From Acorus gramineus (taxonomy: Eukaryota > Streptophyta > Magnoliopsida > Acorales > Acoraceae): a DNA stretch of 64,000 nucleotides. The position numbers and the translations under genes are program-made. Positions 47,301 through 58,267 of the stretch are shown one piece after another. A model generated the notes under the pieces. That model was not told the origin of the DNA and searched no databases. It saw nothing but the letters and a program-made list of their open reading frames with translations. The stretch spans positions 15,513,163-15,577,162 of the forward strand of contig CM060850.1 of NCBI GenBank assembly GCA_030737835.1, written 5' to 3'. Numbering within the stretch: position 1 is the first letter of the stretch; each line of letters begins with the position of its first letter.

Positions 47301-50300
47301 TGGTACGAACAATCACCTGATCCTCACTCCCCATGGACCTATTGGGCTCTTGGGTATCTTAACCCACCACTGCTCAACGGAAATATCATTCTTACATACG
47401 AGGACTTGTTTTGAAGCCATGATTACGTTGAGAGATAAAGCATATTGTATCTAGTGTGTAAGATGGGAACATTACATTTGGTATTAGCATTTGTCTATTA
47501 TGTGGTAGATTGGTACAACCCCATACGAGACTTGTGAACCATTAAGAGGGTGGTGACTTGTGTGACCCATTGAGAGAGTGGTTGATGGATTAGCTAAGAG
47601 CCCTATACACTCGTTGAGATGAGGTGAATTCACACACCATGATTCAGTTATGTATCACTGAAGAGGAAGAAAATAGCTTGTACTTAGATATGAGCACTAC
47701 TATTACAAGACACATTTTAAAGAGGGACAAAGCAGAAAATATTTAACTTTGGGGTGTTGCAACGTGTATCCATATATTCCTTTAACAATGTTGGGTCTTA
47801 ATTCTACACTTGACAATCACTAATTTTGCTTTATATCCCAGTTTGATACCCCAATATGTGAACAAGCATAAGATTGAATGTCAGTGATACTGTGAAAAAT
47901 GATAGTGCCAAGAGAAAAAAATGATATTTATACATTGATGGACTAATTGTGGCTTGTGGATCATCACGTCTTATATTTATATGATTTTTTTTTTCTTGAA
48001 AGGAAAAGGGAAACATTAATGGTTTAAATTTTCCATGACTTCTTCTAAATAAGAAAATGCTATTTGTTTATATATGTTTAATGGTTGTTTTTTCACAGTG
48101 AAATAGAGGACACCATTTTATTGGCACTACAGAGTCCTGAAGTTTATGATGACATCGCCCGTGAAACCCGTTGTAAGTTTGAGTCTAATCGACCGCGAGC
48201 TGTGCTTTTTGAAGGCCCACCAGGTTTGTTTATTTTCTTCCTCTCTTTTTTTCAAAGTACAAAGAGGTTGTTCTTATGAAGAGATAAATGACTAAATTGT
48301 AGGTATAATTGTCTCAGGGCTGCAGATATGAAGAGAGATAATTTAATTGTATCAGCTGTTAGTCATTACCTTAAAACAATTATCAATGCAACTGTTTCAT
48401 ACATAATAGCTTTATCAAAGAGACCATCAGTTCTGGAAAGAGTGAATTTCATATGGTTGCATAATCATGTTATTATAATCAATTCTCTATTGTGCCCATT
48501 AGTCCAGGTGCATGGCAATTTTCAGTAAAAAAATCCCACCATTATACAGATCTGGGACCAAGCAAACGAGCAACAGAATTGTGTGTGTGATTGATAGTAT
48601 GTAAAGGGAATTGTGCTCTATTCCATGCTTTTTTGAGAGACATGTATGGGAGATGCTTCACGGCTGGTTTGGTTGATGCTTCACTGCTCCACAAGGATGG
48701 AGATTGATTTTTGGCACATTAGAGGGTATGTGGGAGGTGGGAGGACCCTGATGATTAGGGATGATAGAAGTGTGAAGGCAAAAATATCTCAACTTTTTGT
48801 TCCGACTGTGGTTTGCCCTGTTCCCGGAATCATACTTTGTTCCGTGGCATGCCAGTCTAAGTAGAAAACATATGGGAGATGGTAGGGCGGTCCATTCAGG
48901 ATAGGGGTCAGTTTTATGTAGGGGCTAGTAAAGTATTGTACATGAGGTGTAAATTTATCATTGAGGAGTAGGATGGGGGTGGCGGGTTGGGGATTGTTGA
49001 AATCTCTTCTACATTCTCCATTCCGGCCTGTGATGTTCTTTTCTTTTTTATGCTTTGGTTTGTATGCCTCTGTTTCTAATGGAATAGCAGTAGTGCGTCT
49101 ATCTTTAATTAAAAAAAAAGCAAACCACATGCAGGCAGTGAAAAATTAGATCAGCAGCATGCTGGCATTGGAACTTGTACCAACAGAAAAGCAAGGAGAA
49201 AAGAAAAAACTCAAATAATTACACGCAACAAATGCTCCATAAGATAGTGAGTATACTGCAGTGGTGAAGTCTCTACATCTCAAACAACCAATCAAATGGA
49301 GAGAGGTATTATTACCACCAAACCTTCACAAGCAAAAGAGTTTCTCGCTGTGCATAATGTAAAAAGAAACTTATCCTCAGATAGAATTGTGCTCGAGTGC
49401 AAAAATGTGAAGTTTTAGAAAATGAGTAACCTTTTTGTGAAAGAGAAGTGAGAGAAAACTGTATCTTAGTTTATGTAGATGGATACAAACTAGGTAGATA
49501 TTCTACATCATATCTGGTGTAGGGTTTCAGGTCCAATACAATTCAATTGAAAAAAAAAAAAAAGAGAAGATAGGTAAAAAAAATAAAAAAAACGGAGATT
49601 ATGCAGCTCCTCACTTTTATTAAAATCAGTGTTCCAACAATCCCTTCTAGGCAGTGATTAATTCCCCGCCTAAGCCTAGGTGGCCGCAATTCTCTTAGGC
49701 CTAGTCGCCTTTTCGATTAATCCTTTGTTGACTAATAAGTTCATTAAGCTATCTTACTTGTTATATCTGTTAATTGATTTTTGTATGCTATCCCTAATGT
49801 GTTTTATTGTCGATTTTGTTTTGATGTTACTTAGTTATCATTCTGTTGTCTAAAATTTTATTTTAACAATTTAACTATATACACAGATATATAGATGTGT
49901 GTGTGTGTGTGGTATAACTATTATCTATATAATATATATATTATTTTTTATTATTAAAAAAGTGATTGATTAATCCCTTATTAGTCCCCACTTAGTCGAT
50001 TAATCTCTAGTCGGGACACCAACCGGCAACAGCTCGACTAGTGCCTAGCACTTTTACAACATTGATTAAAATGTTCATAGTAGTGTTTAATTGAAATGAC
50101 CATCCCTAATCATTCAAATAGACAGAAGGAATCATAAAGGAATAAAAAAGCATAAATTTACCTCCATTAACTGCTGGTCTAACAATGGCCTTGTTATTAT
50201 AATGTAGCATGTGGAGTTTTGAGCTTGGCTGGTTCGTATGAAGAGACCTCCTCTTCGTAGGACAGGCCAAGCTGGGTTGTATTTTTCTTTTGTTGCTTTG

Positions 50301-53300
50301 GTGTTGTACTTCCCTTTTGGGCATTCTCTCTTATTTATAAAATTTGAGGGCAACTGCCTACCGTTTCTTCAAAAAAAAAAATATGGATCAGGTCATCCGC
50401 TTCCAACAGTTACATATATTTCATGCTTTTACAACAGGTTGTTGGTTTAAAAATCTCATTAATCATATGAATGATTGTTTTGACCAACTGAAATGGCCAA
50501 TGGACAAATGTAGGAGCATGTAATTATGTTGAATTTTTGTCACTTATCTAATATTATTAGTGAATTGAGTTGCCTTCATTAGTCGTCTGGAATTGTCCTA
50601 GTAGTTTTTGTCAATAGTTTTTTTCTTCCTTTATTTGCATACCATTGATTTTGTGAGACTTATTCTGATTGCATGCTTGCTGAGAAGCGTAAAATTTGAA
50701 TGTTTTCTGTTTTTTCTCATCATGGAACTGTTATTTTCAGGCACTGGAAAAACATCTTGTGCTCGTATTATCGCTAACCAAGCGGTAAGTAACGTCATGT
50801 TTTTATCAAAAAAAAAAAGTAACCTCATGATTTTTGTTTCTTGGGTAGATTTTTGTACTATATTGAAGACATGTGCCATAATAGGTCCATTTTGATGGGA
50901 TAAAGCTTGTTGTTCCTGTTGCTCGATTTCTGAGACTTGAGCTTACTACGCTATTAAAATTGTTAATGTTGAATTTACTATTGACGTAATTTTACATGGG
51001 GTGCAAGTATTTGGCACCTTTTTTATGGAATATTTACATGAAGCAGTTGAAGTTTATTTTCTTATCCTAACAAGTCACTGATAAGGTGACTTTTTACTTG
51101 TAAAAGATCAGTACCGGATTAAGTGGCATTTATAAGTTACAACTATTCGTGAATTGTTGGAGACAAAAAAAATAGTGTACTTATGACTTCATCCTTCGCT
51201 TTACCAAATGCTCACATGACTCATCGCAGACACGTTGTCTCCTATTCCTAAGCCTTGCATATCTTAAGTATTCAGTATGGGACAGCATGCCCATTTTTAA
51301 TTTTTTGTAATAGTCTAATCAATTTTAAAAAAATGCAAAAAGAAACATGAACTTTGCTAGAAAGATAAGAATATTTTGGATTGTACTATAAGCTTGTTCA
51401 TTTTTAATGATTTCCTATTCAATCAGTGGTGGAAAATTCCATGCTGATTTTGATATGATCTCTATTTTTATTTTGGTTCTTAGTTTCTTGTTCATCAGCT
51501 ATCATTATAACCTTCTCCATCTCAGGGAGTTCCCCTGTTATATGTTCCTCTGGAGGTTGTCATGTCAAAATATTATGGTGAAAGTGAACGCTTATTCGGG
51601 AAGGTTTTTTCACTTGCTAATGAGCTTCCTGATGGAGCCATTATTTTTCTGGATGAGGTAAATCTTTTAAATTGTCAATGTGAGGATAAGTTAATGCAAC
51701 ATTTTTGTATTCCTTGTTACATTATGTCATTATCATAAATGAAATGCTTTTCTTGGAAGATCATGTTGATGTGGTTCATTTAATTCCTTTATAATTATAA
51801 TGGTTGCAAGGTGGACTCTTTTGCTGCTACTCGGGACAGTGAAATGCATGAAGCTACGCGTAGGATATTGTCAGTATTGTTACGGCAGGTCATAATGGAC
51901 TTTCTATTGCATTATGATTCCATCTCAATGTTTTTATAGATGAGTTTCATTGATTGTCCATGCAACATATTTGATGATAGTTCTCTCTTTTTAGCATGTT
52001 TTGCTTGAGCGCTTGTTAACACAGGTTTTTGACTCGGTAGTTACTGCCAGTTGCCTTCAAGTAAATAGATTGCTTTTAGTACTTCTGAATTTAGTCAATT
52101 AATTTGACCTTCATAATAAATGTAAATTCAACTTGCTTTAGAATATTTTGAGTGTAAAACTCATCATGATTATTGTATCAAGTTTCTCCTCTCATTTTAT
52201 AATTTGTTAAATATCCATTAATTGATAGTCTCAAATATATAATGCGAGAAGGTTATACTAAGATCCTTAACTCCTCTAGTAAAATATAAAAAAATATTTA
52301 AATTCCCTTCTCTCCCTTTCATTGTTCACTGGACTTGTATATTAAATTGGACATTTGGCTGGATAATTTTTCTTAACCGAAATTATATAAAACCATGCCA
52401 TTTCCTTCCTCATGTAGACTCTTTCCATGTCTAGTGTGTAAAGTTGCTCATTGCTTGCATAAACTTAAACCGTATAATTAACAAGGTAATTCAACTCTTG
52501 ATCATCTCATGTTTTTGCCCCAGTCTTGCTCATCAACTGGCCTCATTGGATTGAAGAGCACTTAATATATGGTTGATGTCAAGCTAAACTCAAATCATTA
52601 AATAGTTTGAAGTCTTGATAGTTTAGACTTTGATCCGTAAGTTTGACCTTCGTTGAGGCTTATTGGTATGTAATTGTATGGTCTTTGTTTCTCATGGTTC
52701 TAGAAATTTTGTCAATGTCCACTGTATGAGGATATATGGTTCTTGAAAATTGTCGATCATGGGCCATGAGGCTGCCTGTAAATGCATGGGCCAATTGTTT
52801 GACTAGGTATGCATAGACCATTAGGCTGTGCTTGTGAAGGCATGGATATATATGGACCATTGGGCTGTTGAGATAGGCTGTTGTAACTTATGAGGTTCAT
52901 TCACCTACTTAAATATCTGAGCCAAGGTTGGTTAACCATCACCAAGGGGGCAACTGGTTGTCTTCTGTGGGTGAAAAATTGGCGGAATTGGGAGACTATT
53001 GTAGTTACTTTATCATTTCCAATATTGTGCTATAAAAGATCTTCAAGAAAGCGATGCTGGCATCAATGTGACACCCAGCGTTCTTCAGGGCCTTGTAAAT
53101 ATTAAATAAGGTGGGCTTCTTGGTCGAGTCTTTCCCAATGCGCTACTTGGGACTTTGGTTGTCTCTAGGGCACATTTTAAACGTAGATTGGACACTGTTA
53201 ATCAGCCACTTTGAAGAAGACTTGACAGCTAGTAAGGTAGACATCTTGGATGATGATGTCTGACATGCTCGCATGAGATTTCAACTTCCCGAAGATTTAT

Positions 53301-56300
53301 TTGCAGAGAGGACATTGCCAAATAAGTATTATGGTATCTGCAAGTGGCTGTTTTTTCATTTGCATTATCTAATGCATCAAGAAGGTTGGGGTCTTGGCTT
53401 GAAATCGTTGGCCTGCATCTGAAGTTTGGGGTTCAGACAATGCTGGTGCTATGACCGCCTTTTGACATGCTCGAGTTGTATTTTATCTCGTGTTTGGTTT
53501 GTTTGCCCACCATGTGAATGTGAGCCCCCAGTTGCCCCATCACCTCGTCCCAGTTCTTCTGTGGTTCACATCGACAGTTCATGTAACTGCACCTCAGCCT
53601 TCTCTCACTATCTTGTCCTGGTAGGTATCACTTTTTGATCTTGTCCAATAAGATAGAATTGGAAACCGTAATATCAAATGATGCAAATTAACCTACACAT
53701 AAAAGAAAAAAAATTACAAAGGGACATCTGAGAAGAAAAATGAAGAGAACTCTATTACTCAAACACAAACCTAAACTACAAGTTGTGAATGCTTTGTCAA
53801 GCTCAATCTAACATCCAAAATTTTAAAATTTGAACTTTTACGTTCAACAGGGGTCCTTTTTATAGAGTTTCTAATCCGACTTGCGTCGATTGGGAGAGGA
53901 TAAAGATTTATTATGGTTGATTGCTAGGAGAATAAATTCACTTATGGTCAATGGTTAAGGTGTTCTACTCGCCTTCCCATAAATGTTGAGGTTAGAATTT
54001 TGGGAAAGTTTGGGCCAAGTCAGTGACTAGGTTTGTTATTGCGGCAACTAATGGGGATAAACCATTAGGGGGTTGACGGTTAAGGGCTTGTAACCATTTT
54101 CAGCTATACTTAGTGGATCAGACAACTCCTCATGATATTTATTGAGTGAGCTATGGTTTGTCCAGCGCAGCCATCCAATTGTCTTTTCCGGGTCACCTGT
54201 GGTCCTGACACTTCAAGTTTCCTAAGTGTCGCATACCACTGCCTTCTGTTGCCTAGCTGCTTCTCTGTAGCTGTTGCCTCTTACTGGGTGTGTGTTGAGC
54301 TTGGGCTTGGGCATTGGACCCCAACTTGGAGTTGATTGAATTATGAGCTGGGACCCGAGTTGCATCGTGGCGCCTTAAAATCTGAATATATGCTTCCTGG
54401 AGAGCAGACCAACCAATTTTCTCACTGAACTATTCAATCCATTGTCCAATATTAACTTGCTTATTATCCTCCTGTGTGTGCTGCAGAAGACAGTTTCAGA
54501 AAAAGTGAGAAATCATTTTTGAAATCTGCCACAAGGGAACTTTCCTACCTGTTACACTTGCTTATTGTCATACTTTGAATTATTCATGAAATACAATGTT
54601 ATTCAATACAATGATTGCTAAGTCATTTATATCTTCTTAGGGAAGGTTCGTTATGTTATTATGCTCTTTACGCTCAAATGTTTTTTTCCTTTCACTTTTC
54701 TTCTTGTGTGGGGGTGGCTATAGATTGATGGATTTGAGCAAGACAAGAAAGTGGTGGTGATTGCTGCGACAAATAGGAAGCAGGACCTTGATCCTGCTCT
54801 TATCAGGTAAATTTTATGCATGCTATTTTTCAAGTCAAATCTTGAGTAAATCAAATGTTCATTGCATACAATTATTGCTATTTCCCTCTTGTTATCATAC
54901 CATATTGTGTTTTATAACCACACTTATTGGAACAATTTGTTTATCTTTTTTCTCAGCCGATTTGACTCGATGATCACCTTTGGCCTTCCAGATGCACAAA
55001 ATCGTGAGAAAATAGCTGCACAATATGCAAAACACTTGAAAGAATCTGAATTAGCTCAATTTTCTTCTGTTACTGAAGAGTAAGTGCTTAGGTTTTGTGC
55101 TCAAACTTTTTCTATATTAAAATAAAACAAAACTTTCATGATGACTACTGATGTCACTGAATGTTTTTCTTCCCATTATTGCATCAGGGTTTTAGTTTTC
55201 ACTGTTTCCTTTCTGTTGGTCATTTCGTTTTTAGACTGGCATTGCATTGCCTTACAATTTATTATCATGTTACCATATGGTCTCTCTAATATATGTGCAA
55301 GTGAAATTTTAGACATGAAATTATAAGCATTCATATCTAAAGTCACTAGGTATTGTTATAAATTGTACAGTTCCTTTAAAATGCCCAAAAGATATCCTTA
55401 TGGATCCTATTTTTTTACTCGAAATATGTGATGATCTTTATTCATTTTTCATTTCAAGAAAAACGTTTGGCCCAATTTTTAAAGTAGCGTTCACGATGGA
55501 TGCATAAAACCTTCACAATAGATCACCCATTCTCAAAGGCTGCCTAAGCTTCTTTAAAATTTGGAAAATTAAACAGATACTACAAGATTTGTTAAAATTT
55601 ATTTAATTTGGAACAAAACTTATAGGTTTGAAATAAGTTGTTGGAGAATTACTTAATGTAATTAACCAACCTGCTCTTAGCATAACATAACATAAGTTGC
55701 AAAATTTAGACCTTCTCATGCATTTGATGCCCGTTGTGTACCATCCTAAATACTGCATATGCTGATGAGTTTCAGTCATGCACATTATGCTGTTATGTTT
55801 GATATTTTAAAGCTGATGCAATACAGCAGTTGGTACGTTTCGTAGTTTTTCCCTTTAACATGAAGGTATAGCAATATTCGAGTCATGTGGTGGTCTCATC
55901 AGGGAATTATTCCTCAAATTTCCTTTCGTGAACATCCTCAGCACTTATCATTTCATTGAAGTTGATCATACTTGAATGTTTTTGGTTAATCATAATATGG
56001 CATTCATCTGGATTACCATAAAATAACCGATTCATAGAAAGTAGTTATCAACCAAAACAACTGACAGGATCCTTGTGCTTCCGAACAACTCTACTACTCT
56101 AGCTCTTTAATATGTTTTTAACCTATGCTATATTCAGAATGTCTGGAAGAGATATCCGTGACGTCTGCCAGCAAGCAGAACGACGCTGGGCATCTATGGT
56201 ACCGCTTATTCTTTTTACACAGTTTAATTCCTGTTTATTTCACATAAATTTTATAACATGATATGCTGTAATATTGCATCCATAGCTAATTCGAGGCCAA

Positions 56301-56450
56301 GCACCAGCTGATGGTGAAGGGAGTCATCTTCCGCCTATCCAAGAATATATCAAGAGTGCCGAGCAACGCCGAACGGCCTTATTGAACATTTCGGATAAAG
56401 TAAGCCAGAGATCTGAACGCCGTTCAAAAGAGAAGGTTGCATTGCTATAG
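32326..56450 (+). CDS. AAA-type ATPase, 14 exons, 576 residues, probably membrane-anchored (mitochondrial-type N-terminus)
   Basis: Exons: 32326-32401, 34607-34755, 35009-35146, 36946-37076, 38331-38475, 38625-38905, 48099-48223, 50741-50784, 51526-51657, 51811-51888, 54724-54806, 54957-55079, 56138-56198, 56286-56450. All have AG/GT borders and matching phases, total 1731 nt. The N-terminus is basic (MMRYSRLAQLFRRTAKS), like a mitochondrial targeting peptide, and a hydrophobic segment lies at about 47-66 (IPGFYLTFSAVFGVLGLGTF). Residues 122-165 are a beta-rich region. The AAA module follows: ISWDNIAGYDQQKREIED, Walker A GPPGTGKT at 346-353 (split by intron 7), Walker B IIFLDE ending at 407, ATRR in exon 10, sensor 1 AATN at 447-450, a candidate arginine finger at R462, and a helical lid (MSGRDIRDVCQQAERRW). 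All key residues are present. It resembles a plant family annotated as AAA-type ATPases of unknown substrate. Exon 1 to 2 joins in phase, but a small extra exon in intron 1 cannot be excluded. Confidence 0.9.
32830..33095 (+). repeat. Unassigned repeat family, copy 4, in intron 1
   Basis: Starts near GGGTGCTGTTCTACACAG, has GCACCTTATTAGATGATGTA and AAAAACATGTGGGGACT, and ends near GTCTAACATTTTC. This is the same layout as copy 1 at 7565. It lies in the first intron of the AAA-ATPase gene. Confidence 0.6.
33564..34160. mobile_element. hAT-like non-autonomous element with CACGTG cluster, in intron 1
   Basis: Ends CTACAAAGCATGGACAC and GTGTCCGTGCTTCATAG face each other (14 of 17 match). The flanks AGAAGATG (33556-33563 and 34161-34168) are a perfect 8-bp target duplication, as for hAT elements. 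The termini are built from GACACGTGTC and GTGTCCGTGTC-type words; the middle is AT-rich with repeated GTGATTTATTA. CACGTG occurs at 33610, 33627, 33638 and 33660. Confidence 0.8.
35930..35997. repeat. Homopurine run in intron 3
   Basis: A C-rich run (CCCTCCCCTCCCCCCCCC) is followed by an A- and GAAA-rich stretch of about 55 bases. Low complexity, with no function assigned. Confidence 0.7.
37978..38137 (-). mobile_element. tRNA-derived SINE candidate in intron 4
   Basis: On the minus strand TGGCTCTTTGGCTAGAGC resembles an A box and AGTTCAAATCTC matches a B box at the usual spacing of about 45 bases. The unit ends in a homopolymer run (37978-37990). Length about 160 bp, typical of plant SINEs. 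Confidence 0.5.
38906..40599 (+). other. Left part of intron 6, no gene
   Basis: Intron 6 of the AAA gene spans 38906-48098 (9193 bp). This left part is AT-rich, with no recognised coding domain. The phrases TTTAGGCTGTTTAGAGTATC and TTTAGGCTGTTAGAGTATC near 40075 and 40160 repeat. Confidence 0.5.
40600..41570. mobile_element. Candidate MITE in intron 6 with GCATGTGCGG-type ends
   Basis: Both ends are rich in words such as GTGCGGTGCATGTGTGG (left) and GCGGCCGCATATG and CCGCATATGTGG (right), roughly facing each other across an AT-rich middle. GAAGTGTCAT (left) and GGAGTGTCAT (right, near 41605) could be a degraded target duplication. Boundaries are uncertain. Confidence 0.4.
41827..42383. mobile_element. 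hAT non-autonomous element, TAGGGATGG type, in intron 6
   Basis: Ends TAGGGATGGAAATGGG and CCCCATTGCCATCCCTA. A perfect 8-bp target duplication TTGGCATC lies at 41819-41826 and 42384-42391. 557 bp, non-coding, AT-rich centre. Confidence 0.9.
43473..43916 (+). pseudogene. Myb/SANT-like transposon protein, left-arm copy
   Basis: The ATG at 43473 begins MENNNQPNVTYNSKK. Then come VEAVWDDVKHEVFVIIFLEE, GNKPGLTLNRAEYGNLE, LKDQFKNHWDTTRKEW, then LQKQTGLAFNEVTRTYDMP and REWRISFAK. This is the Myb/SANT-like domain (PF12776 type: 'W......F.e....e...Gnrp....n..gy.nl...f....g......LKNkWd.l...w......TG.gwd..t....a....W'). It is typical of the DNA-binding ORF of PIF/Harbinger transposons and of related plant proteins. 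One in-frame TAA follows ENFFF. The frame continues toward the axis in pieces (FHRISVDM text near 44330). It lies inside the AAA gene intron on the same strand as the gene. Confidence 0.75.
44884..45294 (-). pseudogene. Myb/SANT-like transposon protein, right-arm copy
   Basis: Mirror of the left-arm copy. The ATG GAG start is altered to ATT GAA, giving a frame from NNNQPDVTYNTKKEA. Then come VKAVWDNVKHEVHVRICLEE, NKPGQTLNRAG, a TAA, then LKDQFKNHWDTTRKDW, LQKQTGLVFNEVTRIYDKP and REWWISFAK. Relative to the left copy, the residues for YGNLENFFF are deleted. The second Trp pair (REWW) is intact here and changed in the left copy. The C-terminal part closer to the axis (44633-44328) includes CEILEMRTKLVYDSNETVPN. 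Neither copy can make a full protein. Confidence 0.75.
45403..46142. mobile_element. hAT non-autonomous element with GGGTCGGGTC-type repeats, inside the right arm
   Basis: Ends TAGGCCTGTCAACGGGTC and GACCCGTTGACAGGCCTA are perfect inverted repeats. The 8-bp target duplication CATGATAC lies at 45395-45402 and 46143-46150. Both subterminal regions are runs of GGGTCGGGTCCGGGTCC and its complement; the middle is AT-rich. 740 bp. The left arm of the hairpin has the same site empty (ATAGTATCATGTGAAG near 43365), so the insertion came after the inverted duplication. Confidence 0.93.
46720..48098 (+). other. Right part of intron 6, no gene
   Basis: No coding domain recognised. Text near 47140-47180, read on the minus strand, has TTGACATCAGAGTCATGC, which recalls a primer-binding site, so an old LTR fragment is possible. 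The CAG acceptor at 48096-48098 ends the intron. Confidence 0.35.
48650..49118 (+). mobile_element. LINE 3' end in intron 7
   Basis: The end reads CTTTGGTTTGTATGCCTCTG followed by TTTCTAATGGAATAGCAGTAG-like text and an A-run at about 49110-49118. This is the usual tail of plant L1 elements. No reverse transcriptase is present; it is 5'-truncated. Confidence 0.5.
49627..50064. mobile_element. hAT-like non-autonomous element in intron 7
   Basis: Ends CAGTGTTCCAACAA and TTTTACAACATTG (imperfectly inverted). Perfect 8-bp target duplication ATTAAAAT at 49619-49626 and 50065-50072. The subterminal regions carry CTAGGC, GATTAATC and TAGTCG words in both orientations. 438 bp. Confidence 0.8.
50215..50381 (+). 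mobile_element. LINE 3' end fragment in intron 7
   Basis: The text TTGTTGCTTTGGTGTTGTAC followed by TCTCTTATTTATAAAATTT and an A-run at 50370-50381 matches the style of plant L1 3' ends. Very short. Confidence 0.4.
51889..54723 (+). other. Intron 10 of the AAA-ATPase gene, no gene inside
   Basis: 2835 bp between GGCAG|GTCATA and TAG|ATTGATGG. The part at 52690-53640 is less AT-rich and may be an old retroelement fragment, but no domain is recognised. Confidence 0.6.
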
Positions 56451-56690
56451 ATAGAGCCGTTGGAAAGGTATGTTGGTTAACTCTATATGAATCCATTGCT
56501 AGTTCCATTATCAAGTAATTGGCTTCTTCACTCAGTTCTCATTTTCAGGAGGATGGATGGCCTACAAACAGCTACAAGTAATTCTTTATGTCAGTAAATT
56601 CTAATGTAGCCTAATACCGTAGAAGTTCTGAAAATGCGCAATTTTTTTTATTTTGTTTTATAATCTTCCAAATAAATGTAATAATAATTA
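56451..56690 (+). other. 3' UTR of the AAA-ATPase gene with a small intron and poly-A signal
   Basis: After the stop, GGAAAG|GTATGT at 56468 and TTTTCAG at 56548 delimit an 81-bp intron candidate in the 3' UTR. The junction is 17 bases after the stop, too near to be expected to trigger nonsense-mediated decay. An AATAAA signal lies at 56671-56676. Confidence 0.6.
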
Positions 56691-56815
56691 GGTCATCACC
56701 AAAGAACATGTTGCACAGTGTAAAAGTGAACTCCTTTTCACCCTTCTATGATTTGAAGAGTAGTGCTTGTTTTGATATTCTTGCAGCTTTTTCTTTTTTT
56801 ACCATGTATTAGAAA

Positions 56816-57558
56816 TTGGAAAATGTTACACTCAATCCAATTTATAGTTCAAAACTCAGACCTCACATGTTTTTTTTTTTTTAAATCATATATTTACTTC
56901 ATGAATTAAATAATATCATTTATAGAAATGTAAAAAAAATTCAAAGAGGTATATACCTCGATACAGTGATGGAGTAAGTAGAGGGGATTTATGATGTATA
57001 TGAGACTATTTGAGATTGTAAAAATGAAGTGTAACCAAGCTTTTAGAAATTTGAGGTATGTTGGACTTTGCTTGGTGATAACCATCTTTAATGTAAGGTA
57101 AGGCATGAATTGTGGCATCTACAATTATTTATTTATTTATTGAAATATGTTCACTGGATTCACACACTGCCCGGGGTGATATTATCTCTGGGGTTGGGTG
57201 ATGTTCAATAAGGATTGAGAGCAAACAGGCCTAAAGATGAGTTTAATAGGTGTGGTTATGTGCATATAACTGTTTTGAAGGGGACTGTTATCACTCACCA
57301 TGGTCCTTGTCCTTACTGTTAAACAAAACTTGTTGCAATATATATTACAGAGAAACTGAAATGAAAAGAACAAAAACTTTGACGAGGACAGGGGAGACAA
57401 ACATGACAGTAAATCTGAAACAGTACACATGGATATTACAAGGATGTGACAATGAATAAATAATTAGATAATATATCCAAAACTGATGGAATTGAAATTA
57501 GGACTGAAAAAATAATAAAAAAATAATTTAAAAAAAAAAACTATTTAACAGCACTCTA
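56816..57558 (-). repeat. Unassigned repeat family, copy 5 (inverted, longest)
   Basis: On the minus strand it starts AGTGCTGTTAAATAG, has TTTTCAGTCCTAATTTCAA, then ACATGTGAGGTCTGAGTTTTG, and ends TGAGTGTAACATTTTCC. About 740 bp, against about 270 for the other copies. The extra middle part is non-coding and may be the ancestral interior or a nested insertion. Confidence 0.6.
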
Positions 57559-58267
57559 TTTATAAACTACATAAAAAGTTTGATATGATTACGATCATGA
57601 TTTGGGCATCATATGGCCTTATGTGAGTACAAGCCTCACAACATTTTTATTAAAAGGTTAAACTATTGTGTTACGTAGGAAGCAATGAAGCATTGCCCAC
57701 ACCGTGTCTGTTCAGGGTCCAATGTATGTTCGAGTTCAATAAAAGTATTTTTAGAACTTCTGAAATGTGCCTGACATGTGTCCATGTGTGGTGCCCCATG
57801 TCCCATACATGTTAGATACTGACACATTCATTTTACTGTACATGCTTTCTCAATTCACTTAACAAAAGTTAAATGTAGTCCCATGAAACAAAATTATTGA
57901 TACACTACACGCAGTACGATAGCGATAGTACATGGTCTTTAATTTTATTTTATTTTTCTTCTATAATATATTATTGTTTCATAATATATATTTTATTTAA
58001 TATAATAATATGTGTTTTAATATAAGAGTGTATAATTATAAATAATATAACAAATAAAGTGAACTGTGAACTGAGATTGCACGTAAGGCTAGACATCATT
58101 TACCTTGACGGACAGAATCCTGAAATAGTGCATTGCCATGATGCCCTCCACAGCTACTACTGGAAGACCATTAAGCAAAAAAAAAATACTGAAACTAATG
58201 ATAAACACCAACATTTAAGCCCAATTTGGATTCAAGATCTAAATATGGGTTTTCCAAAACTCTAGGA
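57559..58267. other. AT-rich non-coding
   Basis: Nothing recognised. Confidence 0.35.

Noticed and set aside
47136..47454. Two overlapping plus-strand frames in intron 6
   Set aside because: Neither shows a known domain; they may be an old retroelement fragment but cannot be supported.
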